Source of the DNA: Planobispora longispora
GTDB taxonomy: Bacteria; Actinomycetota; Actinomycetes; Streptosporangiales; Streptosporangiaceae
Assembly: GCF_016863135.1 (NCBI RefSeq)
Contig: NZ_BOOH01000004.1
Span: 1 to 64,000 of the forward strand
Direction of reading: 5' to 3'
Length of the DNA stretch: 64,000 nucleotides
The position numbers and the translations under genes were made by a program. The notes beneath the pieces are model-generated. The model was not told the origin of the DNA. It saw only the letters and a list, made by a program, of their open reading frames with translations, and made no database searches. Of the stretch, positions 28,551 to 37,018 are shown in pieces (position 1 is the stretch's first letter; the number at the start of each line of letters is the position of its first letter).

Positions 28551-29312
28551 TCAGACGTCGGTGTGCGTCGGGTCGAGCACCCGGCGCAGGAACGACTTGG
28601 TCCGCTCGTGCTGCGGGGAGCCGATCACCTGGGCGGGCGGGCCGTCCTCGACGATGACGCCGCCGTCCATGAACACCACCCGGTCGGCGACCTCGCGGGC
28701 GAACGCCATCTCGTGGGTGACCACCAGCATGGTCATCCCCTCCTCGGCCAGCTTGCGCATGACCGTCAGCACGTCGCCCACCAGTTCGGGGTCGAGCGCC
28801 GAGGTGGGCTCGTCGAAGAGCATCAGCGACGGGTTCATGGCCAGGGCGCGGGCGATGGCCACCCGCTGCTGCTGGCCGCCGGAGAGCTGCGCCGGGTAGG
28901 AGGCCGCCTTCTCGCTGAGACCGACCCTGTCCAGGTTGTCCCGCGCGATCCGCTCGGCCTCGGCCTTGCCGCGCTTCAGCACCCGGCGCTGGGCGATCGT
29001 CACGTTCTCCAGCACCGTCATGTGGGGGAACAGGTTGAACTGCTGGAAGACCATGCCGACCCGGCGCCGGGCCGCGTCGAGGTCGACGTCGCGGTGGGTC
29101 AGCTCGACGCCCTCCACGAACACCTTGCCCGCGGTGGGCTGCTCCAGGAGGTTCACGCAGCGCAGCAACGTGGACTTGCCCGACCCCGACGGCCCGATGA
29201 CGCAGACCACCTGACCGGGCTCGACGGTGAAGTCGATGCCCCTGAGCACCTCGAGCTTGCCGAAGTGCTTGTGCAGATCGCGGATCTCGACCGCGTGGCT
29301 CACCGGGGTCAC
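28551..29312 (-). CDS. Amino-acid ABC transporter ATP-binding protein (GlnQ type)
   Basis: This 253-residue ATPase belongs to a polar amino-acid importer. It has Walker [14 protein letters not shown] (about 40-52), signature [15 protein letters not shown] (about 142-156) and Walker [13 protein letters not shown] (about 162-173). The start overlaps the permease stop by 4 bp. It is the third gene of the binding protein-permease-ATPase operon; the glutamine/glutamate or basic amino-acid specificity cannot be told from the ATPase. Confidence 0.95.
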   Translation of the reverse strand: MTPVSHAVEIRDLHKHFGKLEVLRGIDFTVEPGQVVCVIGPSGSGKSTLLRCVNLLEQPTAGKVFVEGVELTHRDVDLDAARRRVGMVFQQFNLFPHMTVLENVTIAQRRVLKRGKAEAERIARDNLDRVGLSEKAASYPAQLSGGQQQRVAIARALAMNPSLMLFDEPTSALDPELVGDVLTVMRKLAEEGMTMLVVTHEMAFAREVADRVVFMDGGVIVEDGPPAQVIGSPQHERTKSFLRRVLDPTHTDV

Positions 29313-30160
29313 CGTCCCTTCCCCTGGCGCTTCTCCAGCCGGGTCGCGAGGTAGCCCAGCGGGATGGTGACGAGCAGGTAGGTCACGCCGACCACGAGGA
29401 TGGGCGTGGCGTTGGCGTGCGTGGAGGCCAGGTCGTTGCCGAACTTCGTCAGCTCCACGTACTCACCGGAGACGCCGAGGAACAGCACCAGCGACGAGTC
29501 CTTGAGCAGGGACACGAACTGGTTGGTCGTCGGCGGGATCACGATGCGCACGGCCTGCGGGATGATGATCGTGGTCATCGACCTGCCGTACGACATGCCC
29601 AGCGAGCGGGCCGCCTCCATCTGTCCCTTCGGGACCGCCTGCAGGCCCGCGCGGAGCGTCTCGGCCATGTAGGCCGCGCCGACGATGGTCAGGCCCAGGA
29701 TGCCCTGGCCGTACAGGTCGCCGGGCACCTCGAAACCGGGCAGCGCCAGCGGCAGGAACAGGATCATCAGGAAGATCAGCAGCGCCGGGAGGCCCCGGAA
29801 GATCTCGATGTAGGCGATGGCCAGCCACCGGTACGGCCGTACCGGAGACAACCGCATCAGGGCCAGGATCAGGCCGAACAGGAACGCGAAGAAGAACCCG
29901 CCGACCGAGTAGATGAGGGTGTTCTTCAGCGCGATTGTGAACAGCTCGGGCAGAGCCTGCTCGGCGACCTCGGCCTTGGCGAAGTTCTGCGCCAGGCTCG
30001 CCCAGTCGACGAACAGAACGGCGGCGACCGCGGCGGCCACCAGTACGACGTACTGGACGGCCCTGCTGATCTGCTGCCTTTGACGGGGGCTGAGCCCGGT
30101 CCCGGCGGGGGGAGTCCCGCCGGGACCGGCCGGCTCAGCCTTGATGGGCTGGTCGGTCAT
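29309..30160 (-). CDS. Amino-acid ABC transporter permease
   Basis: The 283-residue HisM/GlnP-type permease has a Pro/Gly-rich N-terminus (1-30), about five to six membrane helices, and the inner-membrane EAA loop ([26 protein letters not shown], quoted here only as the region near 185-210). It lies 3 bp after the binding-protein gene and overlaps the ATPase gene by 4 bp, so all three are translated together. It acts as the pore of the importer. Confidence 0.94.
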   Translation of the reverse strand: MTDQPIKAEPAGPGGTPPAGTGLSPRQRQQISRAVQYVVLVAAAVAAVLFVDWASLAQNFAKAEVAEQALPELFTIALKNTLIYSVGGFFFAFLFGLILALMRLSPVRPYRWLAIAYIEIFRGLPALLIFLMILFLPLALPGFEVPGDLYGQGILGLTIVGAAYMAETLRAGLQAVPKGQMEAARSLGMSYGRSMTTIIIPQAVRIVIPPTTNQFVSLLKDSSLVLFLGVSGEYVELTKFGNDLASTHANATPILVVGVTYLLVTIPLGYLATRLEKRQGKGR

Positions 30161-30163
30161 GGA

Positions 30164-31030
30164 TCAGCCGAGCTCGCCGGGCTTCTTGCCGAACCACTTG
30201 ACGTAGATCTGCTCGTAGGTGCCGTCGGCCTTGGCCTCGGTGATCGCGTCGTTGACCGCCTTGAGGATGACCGGGTCGGCGCCCTTCTTCAGGCCGACGC
30301 CGTACTGCTCGCCGGTGTCCAGGCTGGCGATCAGCTCGAACTTCTCGGCGATCTCCGGCTTCTTCAGCCAGGTGAGCACGACCGGCAGGTCCTGGATGAT
30401 CACGTCGACCTGGCCGGACTGCAGGCCCAGCAGCTCCTTGGGCGAGTCGGCGAACTCACGCGGGTTGAAGCCGTTCGCCTTGGCGTGGTCGAGGCCGGTG
30501 GTCGACGCCTGCGCGCCGAGCTTGAGGTTCTTGGCCTTGACGTCCTCCAGCGACGCGGCGCCCGTGCCCTTCTTGGCCAGCAGCGCCTGGGTGGCGTCGA
30601 AGTACGGCACGGAGAAGTCGATGTTCGCCTTGCGCTCTTCGGTGATGGTCATGCCGGCGGCGGCGACGTCGCACTTGCCCGCGGCCATGGCCGCGCCGCT
30701 CTTGATGACGGCGAAGTCGATGTCGACGATCTCCTGCGTCACTCCGAGCTTCTTGGCGGCCAGGTCGACGATGTCGACGTCGAAGCCGACCACCTTGTCG
30801 CCCTCCTTGAACTGGAAGGGCTCGTACGGCAGGTTCGTGCAGGTCGTCAGCTTGCCCGGGGTGACCAGCTTGGGACCTCCCGCGGCCGCCGGGGCGCTGG
30901 TCGTGGCCGCCCCGCTCGGGCTGGCGCTGGTCTCGCCGCCACCGCTGCCGCAGGCCGACAGGCCGAGCGCGCCGGCGAGGACCGCCGCGCCCACCGTGAG
31001 CGCGCGGCGGGAAATGAAACTCAGGCCCAC
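30164..31030 (-). CDS. Amino-acid ABC transporter substrate-binding lipoprotein
   Basis: The 288-residue extracellular solute-binding protein of family 3 has a twin-Arg-like basic start, a hydrophobic stretch and lipobox LSAC (Cys27), then a Ser/Ala/Gly linker. SBP_bac_3 features include YEPFQFKEGDKVVGFDVDI (about 73-91) and CDVAAAGMTIT (about 123-133). GTG 31030 has GGAGG 5 nt upstream. It is the first gene of the operon and the most likely determinant of specificity. Confidence 0.94.
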   Translation of the reverse strand: MGLSFISRRALTVGAAVLAGALGLSACGSGGGETSASPSGAATTSAPAAAGGPKLVTPGKLTTCTNLPYEPFQFKEGDKVVGFDVDIVDLAAKKLGVTQEIVDIDFAVIKSGAAMAAGKCDVAAAGMTITEERKANIDFSVPYFDATQALLAKKGTGAASLEDVKAKNLKLGAQASTTGLDHAKANGFNPREFADSPKELLGLQSGQVDVIIQDLPVVLTWLKKPEIAEKFELIASLDTGEQYGVGLKKGADPVILKAVNDAITEAKADGTYEQIYVKWFGKKPGELG

Positions 31031-31154
31031 AACGGCCTCCTTCGATCAACGTCGCTTCTCTGTATGGATACCTCAGTGCACGTGATGCTGCCTCACATCC
31101 GTGGCCGAGCAGGTCACCGCTGTGACACGATTCGGACAACAAGCATGGTCATGA

Positions 31155-31183
31155 GTGACACCTTGCACTGTCGTGACTAGATT
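31155..31183 (+). promoter_or_regulatory. Promoter of the lipoprotein gene, leaderless
   Basis: -35 GTGACA (31155-31160), 17-bp spacer, -10 TAGATT (31178-31183). The predicted start falls at or next to ATG 31192. Confidence 0.6.
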
Positions 31184-31191
31184 TGATCTTT

Positions 31192-31767
31192 ATGTCGCGC
31201 CTTGCCGCATCAGCCGGGACGGCCCTGCTCCTCGCCGCGACGCTCGGCGCCTGCTCCGGCGGCGCCGCGGATCCCGAGCCCACGGCGACCCCCACGCCGC
31301 TGTACGACCTGGCGCCCCGGCACGTGCGGGACTTCGAAGTGCCGGTCACCGCCGCCCCCGTCACCGTGGGCAAACTCAAGATTACCGCGATCGGGCTGCG
31401 CACCGGTTTCTGCTGCGTCGTCGGGACGCACGCCGAGTGGCCCGCCAAGGGCCAGTACGTCTTCGTGCGCGTCCAGCTCCACAACACCGACCGGGACCGG
31501 CAGAAGTTCGAAGGGCTCGAACAGCTTCTGATCACCCAGGACGGCCGGAGCCACAAGGTCGACATCACCGCCATGAACATCAGGCGCCAGGACTACCGGC
31601 TCACCCTGGGCGCCGGCAACATCCTGGAAACCGACCTCATCTACGACGTCCCCAAGGACGCCAAGGTCAAGGCCATCCGCTTCACCGCCAAGGTGACCAC
31701 CGCCATCGGCGGCATCAACGTGGAGACCCAGCAGAAGGAGGTCCCCCTGCCGCCCACCTCCCGGTGA
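31192..31767 (+). CDS. Secreted lipoprotein, DUF4352-like
   Basis: The 191-residue lipoprotein has a short hydrophobic signal and lipobox LGAC (Cys about 21), a Thr/Pro linker, then an immunoglobulin-like beta domain (VTVGKLKITAIGLR, YVFVRVQLHNTDRDRQ, LIYDVPKDAKVKAIRF) typical of DUF4352 proteins. ATG 31192 is preferred over TTG 31183, which lies in the -10 box. It diverges from the amino-acid transporter; a functional link is not evident. Confidence 0.8.
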   Translation: MSRLAASAGTALLLAATLGACSGGAADPEPTATPTPLYDLAPRHVRDFEVPVTAAPVTVGKLKITAIGLRTGFCCVVGTHAEWPAKGQYVFVRVQLHNTDRDRQKFEGLEQLLITQDGRSHKVDITAMNIRRQDYRLTLGAGNILETDLIYDVPKDAKVKAIRFTAKVTTAIGGINVETQQKEVPLPPTSR

Positions 31768-31835
31768 GTCTCCCCCGGGCGCGTGGGAAGGTCTCGCCCC
31801 AGCCGGGAGGATCCGGAGCCGTGCGCCTTTGCGTG

Positions 31836-34697
31836 TCATCGCCCGGCGACGAGGACACGGACCTCTTCGGCCTCGGGAACGCCGAGATCCGTCAACTCCG
31901 TCAGAGCCTCCTCCCAGCACCGCCGCGCCGACTCGGCGTCACCCGCGCTCCGGTAGAGACGTCCCAGCAGCCGCAGAGCGCGGCCCCTGCCGTAACGGTC
32001 GGAGGTCTCGCCGAAGATGCCGACCGCCCGCGTCACCGGGGCGATCCCGCCCACGGCGTCGTTCCCCGCGAGACGCGTCTCCCCGATCTCGCAGAGGAGA
32101 TTCGCCACACGGGTCACGTACCCGATGCGCTCGGCGATCTCGAGGGCGCCCGTGAGGGCCTCGAGCGACTCGCCGAAACGACCGGCCGCCCGATGGGTGG
32201 TGGCCAGGTCGTCCAAGGCGTCTATCTGGCCGGGGTTGTCGCCGAGTTCCCGGCACAGCTTCACCGACGCCGCGTTGCACGCCTGCGCATCGTCATAGCG
32301 TCCCGCCTCGCGGTGGACGGCCGCGAGGTTGGCCAGGGCGTACCCCTGTGCCAGCCGGTCGCCGGCCTGCTCGGCGGCGGTCAGAGCGATCCCGTAGTGG
32401 TGGGCGGCTTCATCCGTGGATCCCATCAAGTGGTGGGCGACGCCCAGGTTGATGTGCCCCCGGACCTCCCCTCCGATGTCCCCGATCTCCTGGCGGACCT
32501 TCAAGCAGTTCTGGGCGTACGCCAGGGCAGCGGGGAGATCTCCGCGCTCCCTCCTCAGCTTGCCCAGTTCGTCCAGGGTGTCCGCCACATGGGCCGGGTT
32601 TCCCCGCCTCCTCGCGGCCGACAGCACCGACTCGTTGACACGGACCCATTCCTCCGTGGACCCGCGGAACCGGAACAGCCAGGTCAGTGCCCGCACCGTT
32701 GCGACGGCCGCTTCTTCGCACTCCGGTGACCGCAGGCCGGCGCGGATCGCCGCCAGCAGGTTCGGGCGCTCGGCGTCGAACCACGTGAGGGCCTCCTGCG
32801 CTCCGGCGAAAGGATGAGAGGGGGAGGACGCCTCGGATGACCTTTCCGTCAGCACCCGCACCGCGTGTCCGGCCAGGGCGCGGTACGCGTCGAGCAGCCG
32901 GTTCACGGCGCCGGAGAGCTCGTCCGGTGAATCGATCCCGGCCCGCTGGGCGGCGTAGAGCCGGACGAGGTCGTGCATCCGGTACCTGCCCGGCCGGTAC
33001 GGCTCGAGAAGCTGCGTCCGGACGAGATCGAACAGCGCCGTCGCCGCGGCGACGGGTGAGACGCCGAGAAGAGCGGCCGCGCTTTCCACTGTGATGTCCG
33101 GGCCGTCGATCAGGCCCAGGAGGCGGAACGCCCGGGCGGCTCGCGGCCGGTTCCCGAGCAGTTCGTAGCTCAGCTCGAAACTGGAGTTCACCGACAGGTC
33201 GTCCAGTTCGAGCTCCGCGAGGCGACGGCGGTGGTCCGCGAGGCGCTCGGCGAGCATCGTGAGGGACGAGCCCATCAGACTCTCGGCACGGGCTCCCGCG
33301 ATCCGCAACGCGAGCGGGAGGTGACCGCAGAGCCGGGACACCTCGGCCGCCGTCTCCGCGTCGGGCCGCTCGTCACGCCCGCCGACGATTCTGCCGAGGA
33401 ATTCGACCGCCTCGTCCTCGGCGAACATCCCCAGCCGGATCCGCCGCCCGACGGGCAGCGTCGCCAGGGAGTCCCTGCTGGTGATGACCGTGGCGCAGGC
33501 CGGGCCCGTCGCCAGCAGGGGCCTCACCTGGGAGACGTCGGCGGCGTTGTCCAGCACCACCAGCACCCGCCGGCGCGACAGGACGCTGCGGTAGAGGGCG
33601 ATCCGTTCCGTCTCGGAGGAGGGCGGCGGGCCGGTGGAACCGAGCGCGCGCAGGAACCCGGCGAGCACGTCGGCCGGCCGCTCGGACGCGCGCTGGACGC
33701 CTCCGAGGTCGACGTGGAGCTGGCCGTCCGGGTACCGATCGCGCAGCCGGTGGGCGACGTGTACGGCGAGCGCCGTCTTCCCCACTCCCGCCGGACCGGC
33801 GATCAGCATGACGGGGGACTCTTCGGCATCGGCCGCCGCGACCAGTTCGCCCACTTCCCGGGACCGGCCGGTGAAGTCGGCTATGCCGGCGGGCAGCTGC
33901 GCGGGGACCGGCCTTTCCTCCGCCCCGTCGGTGGGTGACCCGTCCGGCGGCCGGGTCACCGCCCCTTCGAGGATCTCCCGGTGCAGCTGTTGCAGCTCCG
34001 CCCCCGGTTCCATGCCGAGTTCCTCGACCAGGCAGCGCCGGGCCCGCGCGTAGGCGGCCGCGGCGTCCCCCCTGCGCCCGGCCCGGCGCAGCGCCATCAC
34101 CAGGGAACCCCACAGGGACTCGGAGAGGGGGTACTGACGCACGAGGGATTCCAGCTCCGCCACCAGTTCGCCGTCGCGGCCGAGGGCCAGCTCACCGCGG
34201 ACGCATCGCTCCAGGGCCGCCAGCCGCATCGAGTCGTACCGGGCCCGTTCGTCGGCGACGCTCCGCACGTCGATGCCGGCCAGCAGTTCCCCGCGCCACT
34301 CGCGCAGGGCAGCCCGCAGACGCGGGACCGCCTGACACGGATCGCGGATGTCGGCGGCCGCGGAGACCGCCCGCTCGAACCGTTCGACGTCCCGGCTCCC
34401 GGCCGCGACCCTCAGGCGGTACCCGTCCCCGTCCCTCCGCAACGCCACGCCCTCGCCTCCGGCGAGTTCCTTGCGGAGCCGGTAGACGTAGGCCTGCAGG
34501 CTCGACCGGGCCGCGGCGGGCGGGCTCCCGTTCCACAGCTCGTCGATCAGCCGTTCCTCGGTGATCACCTGGTTGGCGTCCAGGAGCAGCAGGGCCAGCA
34601 GGACTCTCTGTTTCGGAGCGGTGATCCGGATCTGCCGGCCGTTCTCGTGGATTTCCAGCGGACCAAGCATCCGGAAGTCCACCGAGCCCCCCGTCAC
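31836..34697 (-). CDS. AfsR-type SARP regulator with NB-ARC and TPR domains
   Basis: The 953-residue regulator has an OmpR-like winged helix (about 5-98: MLGPLEIHENGRQIRI), the BTAD domain (about 105-245), an NB-ARC NTPase with Walker A GPAGVGKTAL (301-310) and Walker B VLVVLDN near 385, and C-terminal TPR repeats (about 690-930, e.g. GHINLGVAHHLMG). This is the AfsR domain order; such proteins integrate signals and activate SARP genes. The start used is GTG 34697; GTG 34682 (VDFRMLG) would match SARP starts better. It diverges from a small SARP gene, whose promoter it may control (inference). Confidence 0.92.
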   Translation of the reverse strand: MTGGSVDFRMLGPLEIHENGRQIRITAPKQRVLLALLLLDANQVITEERLIDELWNGSPPAAARSSLQAYVYRLRKELAGGEGVALRRDGDGYRLRVAAGSRDVERFERAVSAAADIRDPCQAVPRLRAALREWRGELLAGIDVRSVADERARYDSMRLAALERCVRGELALGRDGELVAELESLVRQYPLSESLWGSLVMALRRAGRRGDAAAAYARARRCLVEELGMEPGAELQQLHREILEGAVTRPPDGSPTDGAEERPVPAQLPAGIADFTGRSREVGELVAAADAEESPVMLIAGPAGVGKTALAVHVAHRLRDRYPDGQLHVDLGGVQRASERPADVLAGFLRALGSTGPPPSSETERIALYRSVLSRRRVLVVLDNAADVSQVRPLLATGPACATVITSRDSLATLPVGRRIRLGMFAEDEAVEFLGRIVGGRDERPDAETAAEVSRLCGHLPLALRIAGARAESLMGSSLTMLAERLADHRRRLAELELDDLSVNSSFELSYELLGNRPRAARAFRLLGLIDGPDITVESAAALLGVSPVAAATALFDLVRTQLLEPYRPGRYRMHDLVRLYAAQRAGIDSPDELSGAVNRLLDAYRALAGHAVRVLTERSSEASSPSHPFAGAQEALTWFDAERPNLLAAIRAGLRSPECEEAAVATVRALTWLFRFRGSTEEWVRVNESVLSAARRRGNPAHVADTLDELGKLRRERGDLPAALAYAQNCLKVRQEIGDIGGEVRGHINLGVAHHLMGSTDEAAHHYGIALTAAEQAGDRLAQGYALANLAAVHREAGRYDDAQACNAASVKLCRELGDNPGQIDALDDLATTHRAAGRFGESLEALTGALEIAERIGYVTRVANLLCEIGETRLAGNDAVGGIAPVTRAVGIFGETSDRYGRGRALRLLGRLYRSAGDAESARRCWEEALTELTDLGVPEAEEVRVLVAGR

Positions 34698-34792
34698 TCA
34701 TCCCGCGGGCGAACCCCGCATCCGGCCACCGATCCATTCGAATGCCAGCATCCCGTCATCCGAATGGAGGCAGGACGACACGGAAAAACATT

Positions 34793-34808
34793 TCATGATT
34801 GATCATGA
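34793..34808. promoter_or_regulatory. 16-bp inverted repeat, possible operator
   Basis: TCATGAT and ATCATGA flank TG, about 95 bp upstream of the AfsR-type start on one side and 190 bp upstream of the SARP start on the other. It is AT-rich against its surroundings. Confidence 0.4.
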
Positions 34809-34869
34809 CTCACAAGTCACCCTCCGATATGAAATGCCTCTTTCTTCATCCGAAGTCCGGGAACCTGGC

Positions 34870-34898
34870 GCCAGCGGTCCGCCAGCGGTCCGCCAGCG
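34870..34898 (+). promoter_or_regulatory. SARP-type operator upstream of the small SARP gene
   Basis: Three perfect heptamers GCCAGCG at 34870, 34881 and 34892 are separated by 4 bp (11-bp period). Exactly 8 bp after the last one is GATGAT (34907-34912), a plausible -10. SARPs are known to bind such heptameric direct repeats 8 bp upstream of the -10. Confidence 0.7.
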
Positions 34899-34995
34899 AC
34901 GACGGTGATGATGACGCCTGCCTGCGACCCGGCAGGTGATCGCGACCGGCGAACCCGGCCGCAGACCGGTTTCGAGAGCATCGACCGGAGGTCAT

Positions 34996-35988
34996 ATGGA
35001 ATTTCGCATTCTGGGTGCGCTGGAAATAGCGCACGCGAACAGGACCATCCCACTCGGCGGATCGCGGCGGCGGGCCCTGCTGGCCGCGCTCCTCCTGCGG
35101 GCGAACGAGGCGGTCAGCGTCGGTTATCTGGCCGAAGCGATCTGGGAACGGATCCCCGCGTCCGCGTGCTCCAACCTGCGCACCCATATCGCGGGGCTGC
35201 GTCACGCGCTCACCCCCGCGGGGGCGCGCCTGGTGACGGAGCCCTCGGGCTACCGCCTGAGCGTCGGAGACGGCGAGCTGGACCTCCTCCGATTCGAGGA
35301 GGCGGCCGCGCGGGGCGCCGAGCTGATGGGCAGGGGCGAGATCGACGCGGCCGCCGACCATATCCACGCGGCACTGCGCATCTGGCGTGGCACACCCCTC
35401 CAAGGGCTGCCGCTCGGGCCGTTGCTGCAGGCGGAGGTGGCCCGGCTGGAGGAGCGGCGGCTCCGGGTCGTCGAACAGTGGCTCGCCGTACGGCGCGCGT
35501 GCGGCGCCCATCACGACGCCGTCGGCGAATTGCGCCGCCTCGTGGCAGAGCATCCTCTCCGGGAGAGCCTGTGGTCGCACCTGATGGCGACCCTCCACGA
35601 ATCCGGGCGTACGGCCGAGGCCCTGCAGGCGTACCAGGAGGCGCGGAGGCTGCTGCGGGAGCAGTTGGGCATCGATCCCGGCCCCGAGCTGCAGAGGGCC
35701 CACCAGCGGATCCTGCGGGGACAGACGGTCCCGCAGGCACCGAAGATCGCACAGCCCCGGGCGCTCCGCCGCGAGACGACCCCCGGCGGGACGCCGGCGC
35801 GGTCCCCGGCGGAATCCGCCGTACCGCGGGAAGGGCCGCCGTCGCTGGTCACGCTGCTGCGCGTCCAGAACACCGCCCTGCTCGAGCAGTGCGCCCGGCT
35901 CACGGCGGCGAACGAGCGCCTGACCTCACGCGTGGCGGAACTTGAGGGGCGACCGGCCCATCCGCGCAACCGGATGGGCGTCGGCTGA
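34996..35988 (+). CDS. Small SARP transcriptional activator
   Basis: The 330-residue SARP has a winged-helix DNA-binding domain (about 1-90: FRILGALEIAHANRTIPLGG) and BTAD (about 98-240, ending RLLREQLGIDPGPELQRAHQ), then a linker and a C-terminal predicted coiled coil (about 288-320) not usual in minimal SARPs. ATG 34996 has GGAGG 4 nt upstream; upstream in-frame codons lack a ribosome site. It immediately precedes the peptide/export genes, and SARP-like repeats lie before both this gene and the peptide gene, so it is the likely local activator. Confidence 0.92.
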   Translation: MEFRILGALEIAHANRTIPLGGSRRRALLAALLLRANEAVSVGYLAEAIWERIPASACSNLRTHIAGLRHALTPAGARLVTEPSGYRLSVGDGELDLLRFEEAAARGAELMGRGEIDAAADHIHAALRIWRGTPLQGLPLGPLLQAEVARLEERRLRVVEQWLAVRRACGAHHDAVGELRRLVAEHPLRESLWSHLMATLHESGRTAEALQAYQEARRLLREQLGIDPGPELQRAHQRILRGQTVPQAPKIAQPRALRRETTPGGTPARSPAESAVPREGPPSLVTLLRVQNTALLEQCARLTAANERLTSRVAELEGRPAHPRNRMGVG

Positions 35989-36067
35989 CGCGCACCGGAG
36001 GAACCCGGTCTTCCGGGGAGATCGGGAAACCCCCGGAAAAAACCGGCTCTCCCGGTCACGGCCCGCG

Positions 36068-36096
36068 CTGTGCCCGCCGTGTGCGCCGCCTGTGCG
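36068..36096 (+). promoter_or_regulatory. SARP-type operator upstream of the precursor peptide
   Basis: Heptamers CTGTGCC, GTGTGCG and CTGTGCG begin at 36068, 36079 and 36090 (11-bp period, 4-bp spacers; TGTGC invariant). A weak -10 candidate (CATCCT at 36107, or GACATC exactly 8 bp downstream) follows. The gene start is 36165. Confidence 0.65.
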
Positions 36097-36164
36097 GGCG
36101 AGAGGACATCCTGACGCCGTGTCCGGCTCTCCGAGGCCGGCTTCCAACGGAAGGGAAGTGAGTG

Positions 36165-36329
36165 ATGCTCCGTACCGCCGAGAGGATCGGGGACCGCCTG
36201 CTGTCGATGGTGGTGCCGCGCGCCGAGGCGAAGGCGTACTGGTGCCTCCACTGCACGCTCGCGTGGTCGCAGCGCTGCTACAACACCCCCAGCGGCACCT
36301 ACTGCACCTACCAGTGCATGTCCTGCTGA
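36165..36329 (+). CDS. Six-cysteine precursor peptide (candidate RiPP/bacteriocin)
   Basis: The 54-residue peptide starts at ATG 36165, 6 nt after a GGAAGGGAAG purine tract. Residues 1-24 form a charged leader with a mildly hydrophobic LLSMVVP segment but no Sec-type hydrophobic core, ending A-K-A at 22-24. The next 30 residues contain all six Cys (27, 30, 38, 47, 51, 54; spacing CX2C, X7, C, X8, C, X3, C, X2, C) plus several Tyr/Trp. Six Cys allow three disulfides. Genes for a thioredoxin-like protein, ABC exporter, MauE-like protein and S26 peptidase follow. A-K-A followed by Tyr25 is the inferred cleavage site. No homologue name comes to mind; activity is unknown. Confidence 0.75.
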   Translation: MLRTAERIGDRLLSMVVPRAEAKAYWCLHCTLAWSQRCYNTPSGTYCTYQCMSC

Positions 36330-36344
36330 TCTGAGATGACACGC

Positions 36345-36413
36345 CGGCTCAGCGCGGAGTGACTCCCATCAGCGAACCGGAGACTCCTGGCGGCCGTTCA
36401 CCGCGCTGAGCCG
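36345..36413 (+). terminator. Attenuator-like hairpin after the precursor gene
   Basis: Perfect 13-bp inverted repeat CGGCTCAGCGCGG/CCGCGCTGAGCCG enclosing 43 nt, between the precursor and the export genes. Partial termination here would make peptide mRNA more abundant than exporter mRNA, as is common for such precursors (inference). Confidence 0.6.
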
Positions 36414-36457
36414 CTTCTCCTCGTCAGAGATTCCCCGGGGTCGAAAGAAGGTTGTCC

Positions 36458-37018
36458 GTGCCGTATCTCGTTGCCGCCGTGGTCTTCGTCGGAGCCCTCG
36501 GCCTGCTCAATCTCCTGCTGGGTGTCGCGGTCATGGCCAGGCTCCGTGAGCACGCCCAGCAGATCGCCAAGCTGGGAGACCCCGCCAGACGGCCCGGCAC
36601 GGTCTCCGCGGGAGACTCCGTCGAGGCCTTCTCCGCTGTCACGACGTCGGGCGAACCGGTGGCCAGGGAACGGCTCGCGGACGGGACCCTGGTGGCGTTC
36701 TTCTCGCCCGGCTGCCCTTCGTGCGTCGAGCAGGCGGCCGAACTCGTCAGGCACGCCCCGGACTGGCCCGGCGGGCGGGACGCCGTCCTGTCCGTCGTCA
36801 TAGCGGATCCCGGTCAGGACGTCTCGGCACTGGTGGGCGAGCTCGAGCCGGTCTCCAAAGTGGTGGTCGAGCGCAACGGCGGCCCCCTCATGGCCGCCTT
36901 CCGGGTGGACTCCATCCCCGCGATGTGCGTGGTCGACGGCTTCGGCGTGGTCCTCGCCAGCGGCGGCAGGATGGAGCAGGTGCTCGTCACCCAGGTCACC
37001 CAGGTCACCCGGGCATGA
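36458..37018 (+). CDS. Membrane-anchored thioredoxin-like protein (TlpA/MauD type)
   Basis: The 186-residue protein has one N-terminal membrane helix (about 4-24), then a thioredoxin-like fold with FFSPGCPSC (Cys86 and Cys89), and the cis-Pro-type segment SIPAMCVVDG near residue 155. The fold faces outward if the helix is a signal anchor. MauD/TlpA proteins exchange disulfides in secreted substrates. GTG 36458 is preferred over TTG 36452 because GAAGG (36447-36451) is 6 nt away. Its stop overlaps the ABC gene start as ATGA. Confidence 0.88.
   Translation: MPYLVAAVVFVGALGLLNLLLGVAVMARLREHAQQIAKLGDPARRPGTVSAGDSVEAFSAVTTSGEPVARERLADGTLVAFFSPGCPSCVEQAAELVRHAPDWPGGRDAVLSVVIADPGQDVSALVGELEPVSKVVVERNGGPLMAAFRVDSIPAMCVVDGFGVVLASGGRMEQVLVTQVTQVTRA

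Larger units (their letters stand above)
34698..34995. other. Divergent SARP intergenic region
   Basis: This 298-bp gap serves the AfsR-type gene to the left and the small SARP to the right. It holds a three-copy 11-bp direct repeat (34870-34898) and a 16-bp inverted repeat TCATGAT-TG-ATCATGA (34793-34808) which may be another operator. No ORF is supported. Confidence 0.6.
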
